In this document: piece by piece, positions 9,594 through 17,600 of the stretch | Layout: each line of letters starts with the position of its first letter | Position numbering within the stretch: the first letter of the stretch is position 1 | DNA from: Streptomyces sp. CNQ085 | Lineage (GTDB): Bacteria; Actinomycetota; Actinomycetes; Streptomycetales; Streptomycetaceae | DNA length: 64,000 bases | NCBI RefSeq assembly: GCF_022614595.1 | Contig: NZ_JAJFAU010000001.1 | Span: 59,144-123,143, forward strand | Reading direction: 5' to 3' | The notes under the pieces: model-generated | The model's database searches: none | Told to the model about the DNA's origin: nothing | What the model saw: only the letters and a program-made list of their open reading frames with translations | Program-made: the position numbers and the translations under genes

Positions 9594-11735
9594 ATGAGCG
9601 CAGTACGGAGCCTTCGCAAGCTCGGTCGTGCGGCCCTCCTGGGTCCGTCGTCCCGACACGCCCTCCCCGACGCCATCGAACACGTGGCCAAGGCGCACCG
9701 CGCCCACCACCCCGGCGCCGACCTCGACACCCTGCGCCGCGCCTACGTGCTGGCGGAGTCCTCGCACCGGGGGCAGACGCGCAAGAGCGGCGAGCCCTAC
9801 ATCACCCACCCGCTGGCCGTCACCCTGATCCTGGCCGAACTCGGCGCCGAGACCACGACCCTGACGGCCTCCCTGCTCCACGACACCGTCGAGGACACCG
9901 ATGTGACGCTGGAGCAGGTGCGGGCGGAGTTCGGCGAGGAGGTGGGTTACCTGGTCGACGGCGTCACCAAACTGGAGAAGGTGGACTACGGCGCCGCCGC
10001 CGAGCCGGAGACCTTCCGAAAGATGCTGGTGGCCACCGGCAGCGACGTGCGGGTGATGTCCATCAAGCTCGCCGACCGGCTGCACAACATGCGCACCCTG
10101 GGGGTGATGCGGCCCGAGAAGCAGGCGCGGATCGCCCGCGTCACCCGTGACGTGCTGATCCCGCTGGCCGAGCGGCTGGGCGTACAGGCGCTCAAGACCG
10201 AACTGGAGGACCTGGCCTTCGCCGTGCTCCACCCGGAGGAGTACGACCGCACCCGGGAGCTGATCCGCGAGCACAACGCCGGCGCCGACCCGCTCGCCGA
10301 GATCGCCGAATCGGTGCGTGCCGTACTGCGCGAGGCGGGCATCGCCGCGGAGGTCCTCATCCGGCCGCGGCACTTCCTCTCCGTCCACCGGGCCCGCGCC
10401 AAACGCGGCGAGCTGGGGCCCTGCGACTTCGGGCGGCTGCTGATCCTGGTCGCCGAGAACGCGGACTGCTACGCCGTCCTGGGAGAGCTGCACACCTGCT
10501 TCACGCCGATGATGTCGGAGTTCAAGGACTTCATCGCCGTACCCAAGTTCAACCTGTACCAGTCGCTGCACACCGCCGTCGCCGACACCGGGGGGCGGAT
10601 GGCCGAGGTCCTGGTCCGCACCCGCCGGATGCACCGTGTCGCCGAGGCCGGGGTGATCGCCCTCGGTGACCCGCACGGGGCCCCCGGCCACTCCTCCGAC
10701 CCCCACGACGAGGCGGCCGCCGCGGACGACGGCCGCGCCGACCCCACCCGGCCCGGCTGGCTGGAGAGGCTGCTGGAGTGGCAGAGCCACGCACCCGATC
10801 CGGACACTTTCTGGGCCGAGCTGCGAGACGATCTCGCCCAGGACCGCGAGATCACCGTCTTCTGCACCGACCCGGGTGGCCCCGGCCGGACAGCGGCCCT
10901 CCACCTGCCTGCGGGCGCCACCTGCGTGGACGCCGCCTACGCCCGCTACGGCGCGGCCGGGCACGCCCTGGTCGGCGCCCGGGTGGACGGACGGCTCGCG
11001 GCGCTGGGCACCGTACTGAGCGACGGGGACTCGCTGCAGCTGCTGATGGCTTCCGAGGGCACCTCCGGCCCCTCCCCGCAGTGGCTCGAACACGCCCGCA
11101 CCCCCACCGCGCGGATCGCCATCCGCACCTGGCTCGACGCCTGCGCGCAGGGGGGCGAGCGAGCGGAGGACGCGGACGGGGACACCCGGCCGGGCCCTCC
11201 GGCCGGAGCCCGGGCGACCACGCACGCCCCCGCGGCCCCTGCCTCCGCGCCCGGCGCCCCCGGACGGGCCGCGCGGCCCCGCGAGAGGCCCGCGGCGGTG
11301 GCCGGGCTGCCCGGCGCCCCCGTGCGGCTGGCCCGCTGCTGCACACCGGTGCCGCCCGACGCCGTGGTCGGCTTCGCGGTACGCGGCGGTGCGGTGACCG
11401 CCCACCGGGAGGGCTGCCCCACCGTGGCCCGGATGACCGCGGCCGGCCGCGGGACCGTGGCCGTGCGGTGGCAGGACTCCGGCGCGGGTTGCCGGGTGAC
11501 GCTGTACGCCGAGTCACTGAGCCGCCCGCACCTCCTGGCCGACCTGACCGAGGCCATCGCGGCGGAAGGGGTCGCCGTGGTCTCCGCCGAGGTCGAGCCG
11601 CCCAGGGAGCACCGGGTGCGGCACACCTACACCCTGCGCCTGGAGGACGCCGGTGAGCTGCCCAGGCTGATGCGGGCCATGCGGGAGGTGCCCGGCGTCT
11701 ACGACGTCGTCCGGGCCACCCGGACCCAGCCCTGA
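9594..11735 (+). CDS. RelA/SpoT homologue (RshA-like), probable (p)ppGpp hydrolase with divergent synthetase domain
   Basis: The 713-residue protein has the RSH domain order: HD hydrolase (about 45-195), synthetase (about 240-350), TGS (about 415-480), an Ala/Pro-rich linker and a C-terminal ACT domain. Hydrolase residues look intact (HRGQTRKSGEPYITHP, LLHDTVEDT, DRLHNM). The synthetase domain departs from classical Rel: RPRHFLS replaces RPKHxxS, the usual GIRIL arginine is Leu, EVLVRT replaces EVQIRT and the AHW block is missing. It matches the second RSH protein of Streptomyces rather than the main RelA. GGGAGG precedes the ATG. Confidence 0.88.
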   Translation: MSAVRSLRKLGRAALLGPSSRHALPDAIEHVAKAHRAHHPGADLDTLRRAYVLAESSHRGQTRKSGEPYITHPLAVTLILAELGAETTTLTASLLHDTVEDTDVTLEQVRAEFGEEVGYLVDGVTKLEKVDYGAAAEPETFRKMLVATGSDVRVMSIKLADRLHNMRTLGVMRPEKQARIARVTRDVLIPLAERLGVQALKTELEDLAFAVLHPEEYDRTRELIREHNAGADPLAEIAESVRAVLREAGIAAEVLIRPRHFLSVHRARAKRGELGPCDFGRLLILVAENADCYAVLGELHTCFTPMMSEFKDFIAVPKFNLYQSLHTAVADTGGRMAEVLVRTRRMHRVAEAGVIALGDPHGAPGHSSDPHDEAAAADDGRADPTRPGWLERLLEWQSHAPDPDTFWAELRDDLAQDREITVFCTDPGGPGRTAALHLPAGATCVDAAYARYGAAGHALVGARVDGRLAALGTVLSDGDSLQLLMASEGTSGPSPQWLEHARTPTARIAIRTWLDACAQGGERAEDADGDTRPGPPAGARATTHAPAAPASAPGAPGRAARPRERPAAVAGLPGAPVRLARCCTPVPPDAVVGFAVRGGAVTAHREGCPTVARMTAAGRGTVAVRWQDSGAGCRVTLYAESLSRPHLLADLTEAIAAEGVAVVSAEVEPPREHRVRHTYTLRLEDAGELPRLMRAMREVPGVYDVVRATRTQP

Positions 11736-11950
11736 GGAACCCGCTCGGGGGAGCCCGGTCCGCCGGAAGGGCGGGCCGCCGCACAAACCGGGTGACGGCC
11801 GGGCCGCGCCGTGCCACCATCTTCATGTCCGGGGCGGGCTGCGGCCCGGATCCGCCTCCGGGCCCCTGCTCGCACTCGTGCCGACGGGAATGTTCCGGGC
11901 GCCGTACACGTTGACCCGGATACCTTCACTCCAACGACGTAAGGACTCAC

Positions 11951-13450
11951 TTGACCTTCTCTTCCTCCCTCCCGCAGAACGGCCAGCGCCTCGCCGAGAC
12001 GTACCGCCGAGCCGACGCCCTGATGGAGGAGGACGTCGCTTGGAGCCACGACATCGACGGCGAGCGCGACGGTGACCAGTACGACCGCTCCGAGCGCGCC
12101 GCTCTCCGCCGTGTCGCGGGCCTGTCCACCGAACTCCAGGACGTCACGGAGGTCGAGTACCGGCAGCTGCGCCTGGAGCGCGTGGTGCTCGTGGGCGTGT
12201 GGACCTCCGGCACCGCGCAGGACGCCGATAACTCCCTCGCCGAGCTCGCGGCCCTGGCCGAGACCGCCGGCGCGCTCGTCCTCGACGGGGTGATCCAGCG
12301 CCGCGACAAGCCGGACCCGGCCACCTACATCGGCTCGGGCAAGGCGCAGGAGCTGCGCGACATCGTGGTCGAGACGGCGGCCGATACCGTCGTGTGCGAC
12401 GGTGAGCTCAGCCCCGGCCAGCTCATCCACCTGGAGGACGTCGTCAAGGTCAAGGTGGTGGACCGCACCGCCCTGATCCTCGACATCTTCGCCCAGCACG
12501 CCAAGTCCCGCGAGGGCAAGGCCCAGGTGGCGCTGGCGCAGATGCAGTACATGCTGCCCAGGCTGCGCGGCTGGGGCCAGTCTCTGTCCCGGCAGATGGG
12601 CGGCGGCGGCTCCGGTTCCTCCGGCGGCGGCATGGCCACCCGTGGTCCCGGTGAGACCAAGATCGAGACGGACCGGCGGCGGATCCGCGAGAAGATGGCG
12701 AAGACGCGCCGGGAGATCGCGGAGATGAAGACCGGCCGCGACGTCAAGCGGCAGGAGCGGCGCCGCAACAAGGTACCGTCGATCGCCATCGCCGGATACA
12801 CCAACGCGGGCAAGTCCTCGCTGCTCAACCGCCTCACGGGCGCGGGCGTGCTGGTGGAGAACGCGCTGTTCGCCACCCTTGATCCGACCGTACGCCGCGC
12901 CGAGACCCCCGGCGGGCGCGCGTACACCCTGGCCGACACCGTCGGCTTCGTGCGCCATCTGCCGCATCACCTCGTCGAGGCGTTCCGCTCCACGATGGAG
13001 GAGGTCGCCGACTCCGACCTGATCCTCCACGTGGTGGACGGCTCGCACCCGGCCCCCGAGGAGCAGCTCGCCGCCGTGCGCGAGGTGATCCGGGACGTCG
13101 GCGCGGTGGACGTGCCCGAGATCGTGGTGGTCAACAAGGCGGACGCCGCCGATCCGCTGACCCTGGCGCGGCTGCTGCGCGCCGAGAAGCGCGCCCTCGC
13201 CGTCTCCGCCCGTACCGGGCAGGGTGTCGACGAGCTGCTGGAGCTGATCGACCGGGAGCTGCCGCGCCCGGCCGTGGAGCTGACGGTGCTGGTGCCCTAC
13301 ACCCGCGGCGACCTGGTCTCCCGGGCCCACGCCGAGGGGGAGATCATCTCGGAGGAACACACCGAGGGCGGCACGCTGCTCGCGACCCGTGTTCACGAGG
13401 AGCTGGCGGTCGAACTCAGGGCGTACGCCACCGCGGGCACGACGGCCTGA
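11951..13450 (+). CDS. hflX: Ribosome-associated GTPase HflX
   Basis: HflX splits and rescues stalled ribosomes, notably under heat or antibiotic stress. The 499-residue protein has the HflX N-domain (about 70-200), then a Gly-rich loop, a helical linker and the G domain with P-loop GYTNAGKS at 282-289. DTVGFVRHLP (G3) and NKAD (G4) follow. The start is a TTG with AAGGA five bases upstream; no nearby ATG or GTG fits the frame, and family similarity covers the first residues. The 215 bases upstream hold no gene and only a weak TTGACC. Confidence 0.93.
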   Translation: MTFSSSLPQNGQRLAETYRRADALMEEDVAWSHDIDGERDGDQYDRSERAALRRVAGLSTELQDVTEVEYRQLRLERVVLVGVWTSGTAQDADNSLAELAALAETAGALVLDGVIQRRDKPDPATYIGSGKAQELRDIVVETAADTVVCDGELSPGQLIHLEDVVKVKVVDRTALILDIFAQHAKSREGKAQVALAQMQYMLPRLRGWGQSLSRQMGGGGSGSSGGGMATRGPGETKIETDRRRIREKMAKTRREIAEMKTGRDVKRQERRRNKVPSIAIAGYTNAGKSSLLNRLTGAGVLVENALFATLDPTVRRAETPGGRAYTLADTVGFVRHLPHHLVEAFRSTMEEVADSDLILHVVDGSHPAPEEQLAAVREVIRDVGAVDVPEIVVVNKADAADPLTLARLLRAEKRALAVSARTGQGVDELLELIDRELPRPAVELTVLVPYTRGDLVSRAHAEGEIISEEHTEGGTLLATRVHEELAVELRAYATAGTTA

Positions 13451-13560
13451 CCCCGGCGCCGCACGCGCCTTCCGGCACCGCGCAACCGGGCCCGCCCCCT
13501 TCTCCAGGGGGCGGGCCCGAGGCTGTGCGGGGCCGGATGCCGTACGGGCATACTGATCCC

Positions 13561-13902
13561 ACGATCAAAGTGCTGGTCGCCGAGGACATGCACGTGGTGC
13601 GGGCGGACCCGGCGGAGATCCCGGACGGACAACCGGGCATCGAGGTCGCGGGGCAGGCGGCCGACGGCCTGTCCGCGCTGGAGGCGGCCCTGCGGCACGG
13701 GCCCGACATCATGGTCCTCGACATCGATCTGCCCGGTCTGGACGGTATCTCGGTGGCCGCACGGCTGCGTGAGAGGCTTCCGGTGGCGGTTTCGGCGGCC
13801 TGGTGCGCGCTGTCCCCGGTGGTGTGGCCGGTCAGGGGGCGTTATCCGCGGTGCTGGAGTCCGCGCCGCGGGCCACGGGAGACGGCGGCCGACCGACCGT
13901 GA
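13561..13902 (+). pseudogene. Decayed NarL-type response regulator (receiver fragment, start codon apparently lost)
   Basis: From 13564 the frame reads [13 protein letters not shown] and later [24 protein letters not shown], a clear receiver domain with its acidic pocket and Asp. The match stops there: the last receiver helices and the LuxR-type HTH are absent, replaced by Arg/Pro-rich sequence to the stop at 13902. The codon where such proteins begin is ACG (13561-13563). A CATACT -10-like element lies exactly six bases before it, the spacing of leaderless genes elsewhere in this window, so an ATG-to-ACG loss is likely. A live short protein from GTG 13570 cannot be excluded. Confidence 0.6.
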
Positions 13903-14011
13903 TCCGGGTCACGCTCCACCGGGTGGCCGGGGGCGCGGCCGTACGATGGGCGGGACGGCGCGCATCCTGCCCCGGGAGCGCGACCCTACCCACCTTCGAG
14001 GAGTCGGCACC

Positions 14012-14428
14012 GTGCTGCGCACCATGTTCAAGTCGAAGATCCACCGTGCCACGGTCACCGAGGCGGATCTCCACTACGTGGGGTCCGTCACGATTGACGC
14101 GGACCTGATGGAGGCCGCCGACCTGCTGCCCGGAGAGCTGGTCCACATCGTCGACATCACCAACGGCGCCCGCCTGGAGACCTATGTCATCGAGGGGCGG
14201 CGCGGCTCCGGGGTGATCGGAATCAACGGCGCGGCCGCGCACCTGGTCCACCCCGGGGACCTGGTGATCCTCATCAGCTACGCGCAGATGGACGACGCCG
14301 AGGCCCGCTCCCACCGGCCCGCGGTGGTGCACGTCGACGCCGACAACCGCATCGTGGAGCTGGGCAGCGACCCCTCCGAGCCGGTGCCCGGCAGCGACAT
14401 GGTGCGCAGCCCGATGGCCATGGTCTGA
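14012..14428 (+). CDS. panD: Aspartate 1-decarboxylase (precursor)
   Basis: PanD converts L-aspartate to beta-alanine for pantothenate and CoA synthesis. It is a pyruvoyl enzyme that cleaves itself between Gly and Ser. The 138-residue proprotein shows [16 protein letters not shown], the cleavage site YVGSVTID and the conserved [12 protein letters not shown] and [15 protein letters not shown] blocks. GTG at 14012 has GAGGAG eight bases upstream; ATG at 14024 is four codons later and less well placed. A strong hairpin follows the stop. Confidence 0.95.
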   Translation: MLRTMFKSKIHRATVTEADLHYVGSVTIDADLMEAADLLPGELVHIVDITNGARLETYVIEGRRGSGVIGINGAAAHLVHPGDLVILISYAQMDDAEARSHRPAVVHVDADNRIVELGSDPSEPVPGSDMVRSPMAMV

Positions 14429-14456
14429 CCACCGGGCGCCCGCACATCCGTGTGCA

Positions 14457-14493
14457 CGAGGCCCCGTCGCCCCCTCGGGGCGGCGGGGCCTCG
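14457..14493 (+). terminator. Terminator after panD
   Basis: A 16-base stem (14457-14472 with 14478-14493) pairs with a single T-G wobble around a five-base CCTCG loop, 29 bases after the panD stop. There is no U-tract, as is common in Streptomyces terminators. Confidence 0.75.
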
Positions 14494-14843
14494 GTATGCC
14501 GCGTCTTCGTTCGGGGCCCGCCGGCGGACTTCCCGCTGACGCCCTCCAGGAGGCCCTCGGCCTCCATCCGCAGCACGGCGAAGTCCTGCGAGGCGGCCCG
14601 GACCGCCCGTCTCGGCACCGTTGGAGATCCAGTGCTCGGCCGTCTGCGGCCCAGGCCGCCCAGAACACGCCGTGCGGCGCGACCTCGCCCGGGAGGCTGC
14701 GATCTCGTCCCCGGCCGTGATCCGGCGGGGGCGCCGTCGTTGGTACGGGCGGAGGCATGGTGCCGCCTGCGCCGGCAGCGCCGTGCCACGGTAACCGGAC
14801 GACCACGCACCGGTGCGGTGCCCTCACGCCCAGGGAGACTTCC
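14494..14843. other. Gene-poor interval before the siderophore synthetase
   Basis: No convincing gene is seen in these 350 bases. Two minus-strand frames each give a short protein-like run (HGVFWAAWAADGRALDLQR around 14620-14690 and DFAVLRMEAEGLLEGVSGK around 14530-14590). They are in different frames and may be remnants of one gene. No iron-box palindrome was recognised upstream of 14844. Confidence 0.4.
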
Positions 14844-16787
14844 GTGAACGCATGTCCCGCTCCGGACGGGATGACGACGCAGGAGGCGGCGGACCCGGCG
14901 GGAGGGCGGCCCACCACACCCGCCGCACCCGCCGCGGATGCCGCACTCGCGGAGCCCGCCGGGCCCGTCGTACCCCGGCAGTACGCCGGTGAGCGGAGGG
15001 CGGGCGACCCGCTGGAACACTCCGACCCGTTCGTGGCCGCCGACGCCGCGGCCGCCGAGAACCTGCTGCGCTGCTGGGTGCGGGAGAACGACCTGCCCCG
15101 GCCCGGCGGGGCCGTCCTCCGCGTCGCGCTGGCCTCCTGCGGTCTGGTGCTGCGGGTGCCGCTCCACCACTGGTCCGCCGCCGGCTGGCACCGCTTCGGC
15201 CCACCCGCCCTGGAGGGCGCCGCGCCCGGCACCGCCCCCCTCGACGCGGTGACGCTGGCCGCCCTGCTGGCGAGGGAGGCCGCGCACCGCGGGCCCACGG
15301 CCCCGGGAGCCGCCAGGGGAGAGGGCACGGAGCTGGTCGGCCGGGTAGCCGACTCCGTGGGCCGTACCGCCGTCTTCCTCGCCGACCGCCGGGCCCGTCC
15401 CGACGCACCACCCACCGCCGACCCGTTCCTGGACGGCGAGCAGTCCCTGATCCTCGGGCACCCGCTGCACCCGGTGCCCAAGAGCCGCGAGGGCGTCACC
15501 GGGGCCGAGGCACGCGCCTGGTCCCCGGAACTGCGCGGGGCCTTCCCCCTGCACTGGGTGGCCGTCGACCGCTCCGTCCTGGCCTCCGACTCCGCCTGGA
15601 CCGACCGCGGCCGGATCGTGCCCGCCGAACGGATCGCCGCCGAGCTGGCCGGGCCCGGGCTGCGTCTGCCCGAGGGGACGGTCCCCCTTCCGCTGCACCC
15701 CTGGCAGGCCCGAGAGGTGCGGCACCGCCCCGCCGTCACGGCTCTGCTCGAGGCCGGTCTGCTGCACGACCTCGGCCCGCACGGCGACCCGTGGCACCCG
15801 ACCTCCTCCGTGCGCACCGTCCACCGGCCCGGCGTACCCGCCATGCTCAAGCTCTCGCTGGGCATGCGGATCACCAACTCCCGCCGGGAGAACCTCCGCA
15901 AGGAGCTGCGCCGCGGAGTGGAGGTGCACCGGCTGCTGCGCACCGGCCTGGGCGCGCGCTGGCGGGCCGCCTTCCCCGGCCGTCCGGGTTTCGACATCGT
16001 GCGCGACCCCGCCTGGCTGGCCGTCGACGACGGCGCCGGGAAGCCGGTGGCCGGGCTGGACACCGTCATCCGGCACAACCCCTTCGGGCCCGGCGGCGAC
16101 GCCGTGTGCCTGGCCGGGCTGACCTCCCCCCGGCCCTGGCCCGGCGATCCCCGCGGCGCGCTCCGCTCCCGGCTGGCCGATGTCGTCACCCGGCTCGCGG
16201 CCCGTACGGGACGGCCGGTGGCCACCGTCGCCGCCGAGTGGTTCCTGCGCTACCTCCACACCGTCGTGCACCCCGTGCTGTGGCTGGACGCCGAGGCGGG
16301 TATCGCCCTGGAGGCGCACCAGCAGAACACCGTGGTCCTGCTCGACGGCGACGGCTGGCCGGTTGGCGGCCGCTACCGCGACAACCAGGGCTACTACTTC
16401 CGCGAGTCCCACCGGGAGGCGCTCCGGAGGCGCTTGCCGGGCATCGGCGCGGACAGCGACACCTTCGTCGCCGACGAGGTCGCCGACGAGCGCTTCGCCT
16501 ACTACCTGGGCGTCAACAACGTACTGGGTCTGATCGGGGCGTTCGGCTCCCAGGGGCTGGCCGAGGAGGAACTGCTGCTCGCCGCGCTGCGCCGCTTCCT
16601 CACCGACGCCGACCGCCCCGGCGACGGCGCCCCCAGCTCATCGCTGCCCGCCCTCCTGCTTCACTCCCCGGTCCTGCGGTGCAAGGCCAACCTCCTCACC
16701 CGGCTGCACGGGCTGGACGAGCTGGCCGGGCCGGTGGACACCCAGTCCGTCTATGTCACCGTCACCAACCCCCTGGTGAAGCCCTGA
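14844..16787 (+). CDS. NRPS-independent siderophore synthetase (IucA/IucC family)
   Basis: IucA/IucC enzymes activate a carboxylate such as citrate or succinate with ATP and join it to an amine or hydroxylamine, building a siderophore. The 647-residue protein has family blocks LPLHPWQARE, TSSVRTV, MLKLSLGMRITNSRREN, an EAHQQNTV catalytic segment and a C-terminal FhuF-like region. GTG at 14844 has AGGGAG six bases upstream. The next gene, 20 bases on, is a GNAT acyltransferase, so the two form an operon. No lysine/ornithine hydroxylase or decarboxylase is in the window, so the product cannot be predicted. Confidence 0.9.
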   Translation: MNACPAPDGMTTQEAADPAGGRPTTPAAPAADAALAEPAGPVVPRQYAGERRAGDPLEHSDPFVAADAAAAENLLRCWVRENDLPRPGGAVLRVALASCGLVLRVPLHHWSAAGWHRFGPPALEGAAPGTAPLDAVTLAALLAREAAHRGPTAPGAARGEGTELVGRVADSVGRTAVFLADRRARPDAPPTADPFLDGEQSLILGHPLHPVPKSREGVTGAEARAWSPELRGAFPLHWVAVDRSVLASDSAWTDRGRIVPAERIAAELAGPGLRLPEGTVPLPLHPWQAREVRHRPAVTALLEAGLLHDLGPHGDPWHPTSSVRTVHRPGVPAMLKLSLGMRITNSRRENLRKELRRGVEVHRLLRTGLGARWRAAFPGRPGFDIVRDPAWLAVDDGAGKPVAGLDTVIRHNPFGPGGDAVCLAGLTSPRPWPGDPRGALRSRLADVVTRLAARTGRPVATVAAEWFLRYLHTVVHPVLWLDAEAGIALEAHQQNTVVLLDGDGWPVGGRYRDNQGYYFRESHREALRRRLPGIGADSDTFVADEVADERFAYYLGVNNVLGLIGAFGSQGLAEEELLLAALRRFLTDADRPGDGAPSSSLPALLLHSPVLRCKANLLTRLHGLDELAGPVDTQSVYVTVTNPLVKP

Positions 16788-16807
16788 ACCTCACAGGAGA
16801 TACCACC

Positions 16808-17533
16808 ATGACCACCGGTGTTCCACAGGCCTGCCCCGCTCCCGCCGTGTCCACGGTCGCCACCGCGCCCGCTGCCGTACGCGTCCCGTCGGGCGCGGCG
16901 GTCCCGCCGATCGCCGCCGCTCCCGGCCCGCGACCGCCCTCCGGGCCGCCCCGGGCGCGGGCGGGTCTGCTGGACGGCGTCGCCGACTGGGGGCCGGTCA
17001 TCACGGCCGCCGGTGTCTTCCGGCTCGTTCCCGTCCGCGTCGAACGCGACCTGCGGCTGATCACCGCCTGGATGAACGACCCCGCGGTGGCGGCCTTCTG
17101 GCACCTGGCAGGCCCCGCCGGCACCACCGCCGCGCATCTGCGCGCCCAGACCGGCGGCGACGGGCGCAGCGTACCGTGTCTGGGGGTGCTCTCCGGCGTC
17201 CCCATGAGCTACTGGGAGGTCTACCGCGCCGATCTCGACCCGCTCGCCCGGTACCACCCGGTGCGCCCGCACGACACCGGGCTGCATCTGCTGATCGGCA
17301 GCGCGGCGGACCGGGGACGCGGGGTCGGCACGGTGCTGCTGCGGGCGGTCTCGGACCTCGTCCTGGACCGGCGTCCGGCCTGCGGCCGCGTCGTCGCCGA
17401 GCCCGACATCCGCAATGCCCCGTCCATCGCGGCCTTCCTGCGGGCGGGCTTCCGGCTGGCCGCCGAGACCGACCTCCCGGGCAAACGGGCCGCCGTGGTG
17501 GTCCGAGACCGGACGCCGCGGCCCCTCCCGTGA
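16808..17533 (+). CDS. GNAT acyltransferase of siderophore type
   Basis: This 241-residue protein probably acylates an amine or hydroxylamine used by the neighbouring IucA/IucC enzyme. After about 75 Ala/Pro-rich residues, the domain resembles AlcB/IucB-type acyltransferases: FRLVPVRVERDLRLITAWMNDP at the start, YHPVRPHDTGLHLLIG, then the acyl-CoA loop DRGRGVGTVLL and EPDIRNAPSIAAFLRAGF. The ATG at 16808 has AGGAGA seven bases upstream and lies 20 bases after the synthetase stop. Acetyl-CoA and succinyl-CoA are both plausible donors. Confidence 0.85.
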   Translation: MTTGVPQACPAPAVSTVATAPAAVRVPSGAAVPPIAAAPGPRPPSGPPRARAGLLDGVADWGPVITAAGVFRLVPVRVERDLRLITAWMNDPAVAAFWHLAGPAGTTAAHLRAQTGGDGRSVPCLGVLSGVPMSYWEVYRADLDPLARYHPVRPHDTGLHLLIGSAADRGRGVGTVLLRAVSDLVLDRRPACGRVVAEPDIRNAPSIAAFLRAGFRLAAETDLPGKRAAVVVRDRTPRPLP

Positions 17534-17600
17534 CTTCCCGGGCGGGCTGTGGGCCGTACCGGGTACGGCTGTCGGCGCCGCCGCGTAAGGTGGCGGTCCT

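Noticed and set aside
13525..13560. Start of the response-regulator fragment at the GTG near 13525
   Set aside because: The first dozen residues ([12 protein letters not shown]) are not part of the receiver fold and overlap the putative promoter.
14452..14847. Plus-strand frame of 131 codons between panD and the siderophore synthetase
   Set aside because: It runs through the panD terminator hairpin and has no family resemblance.
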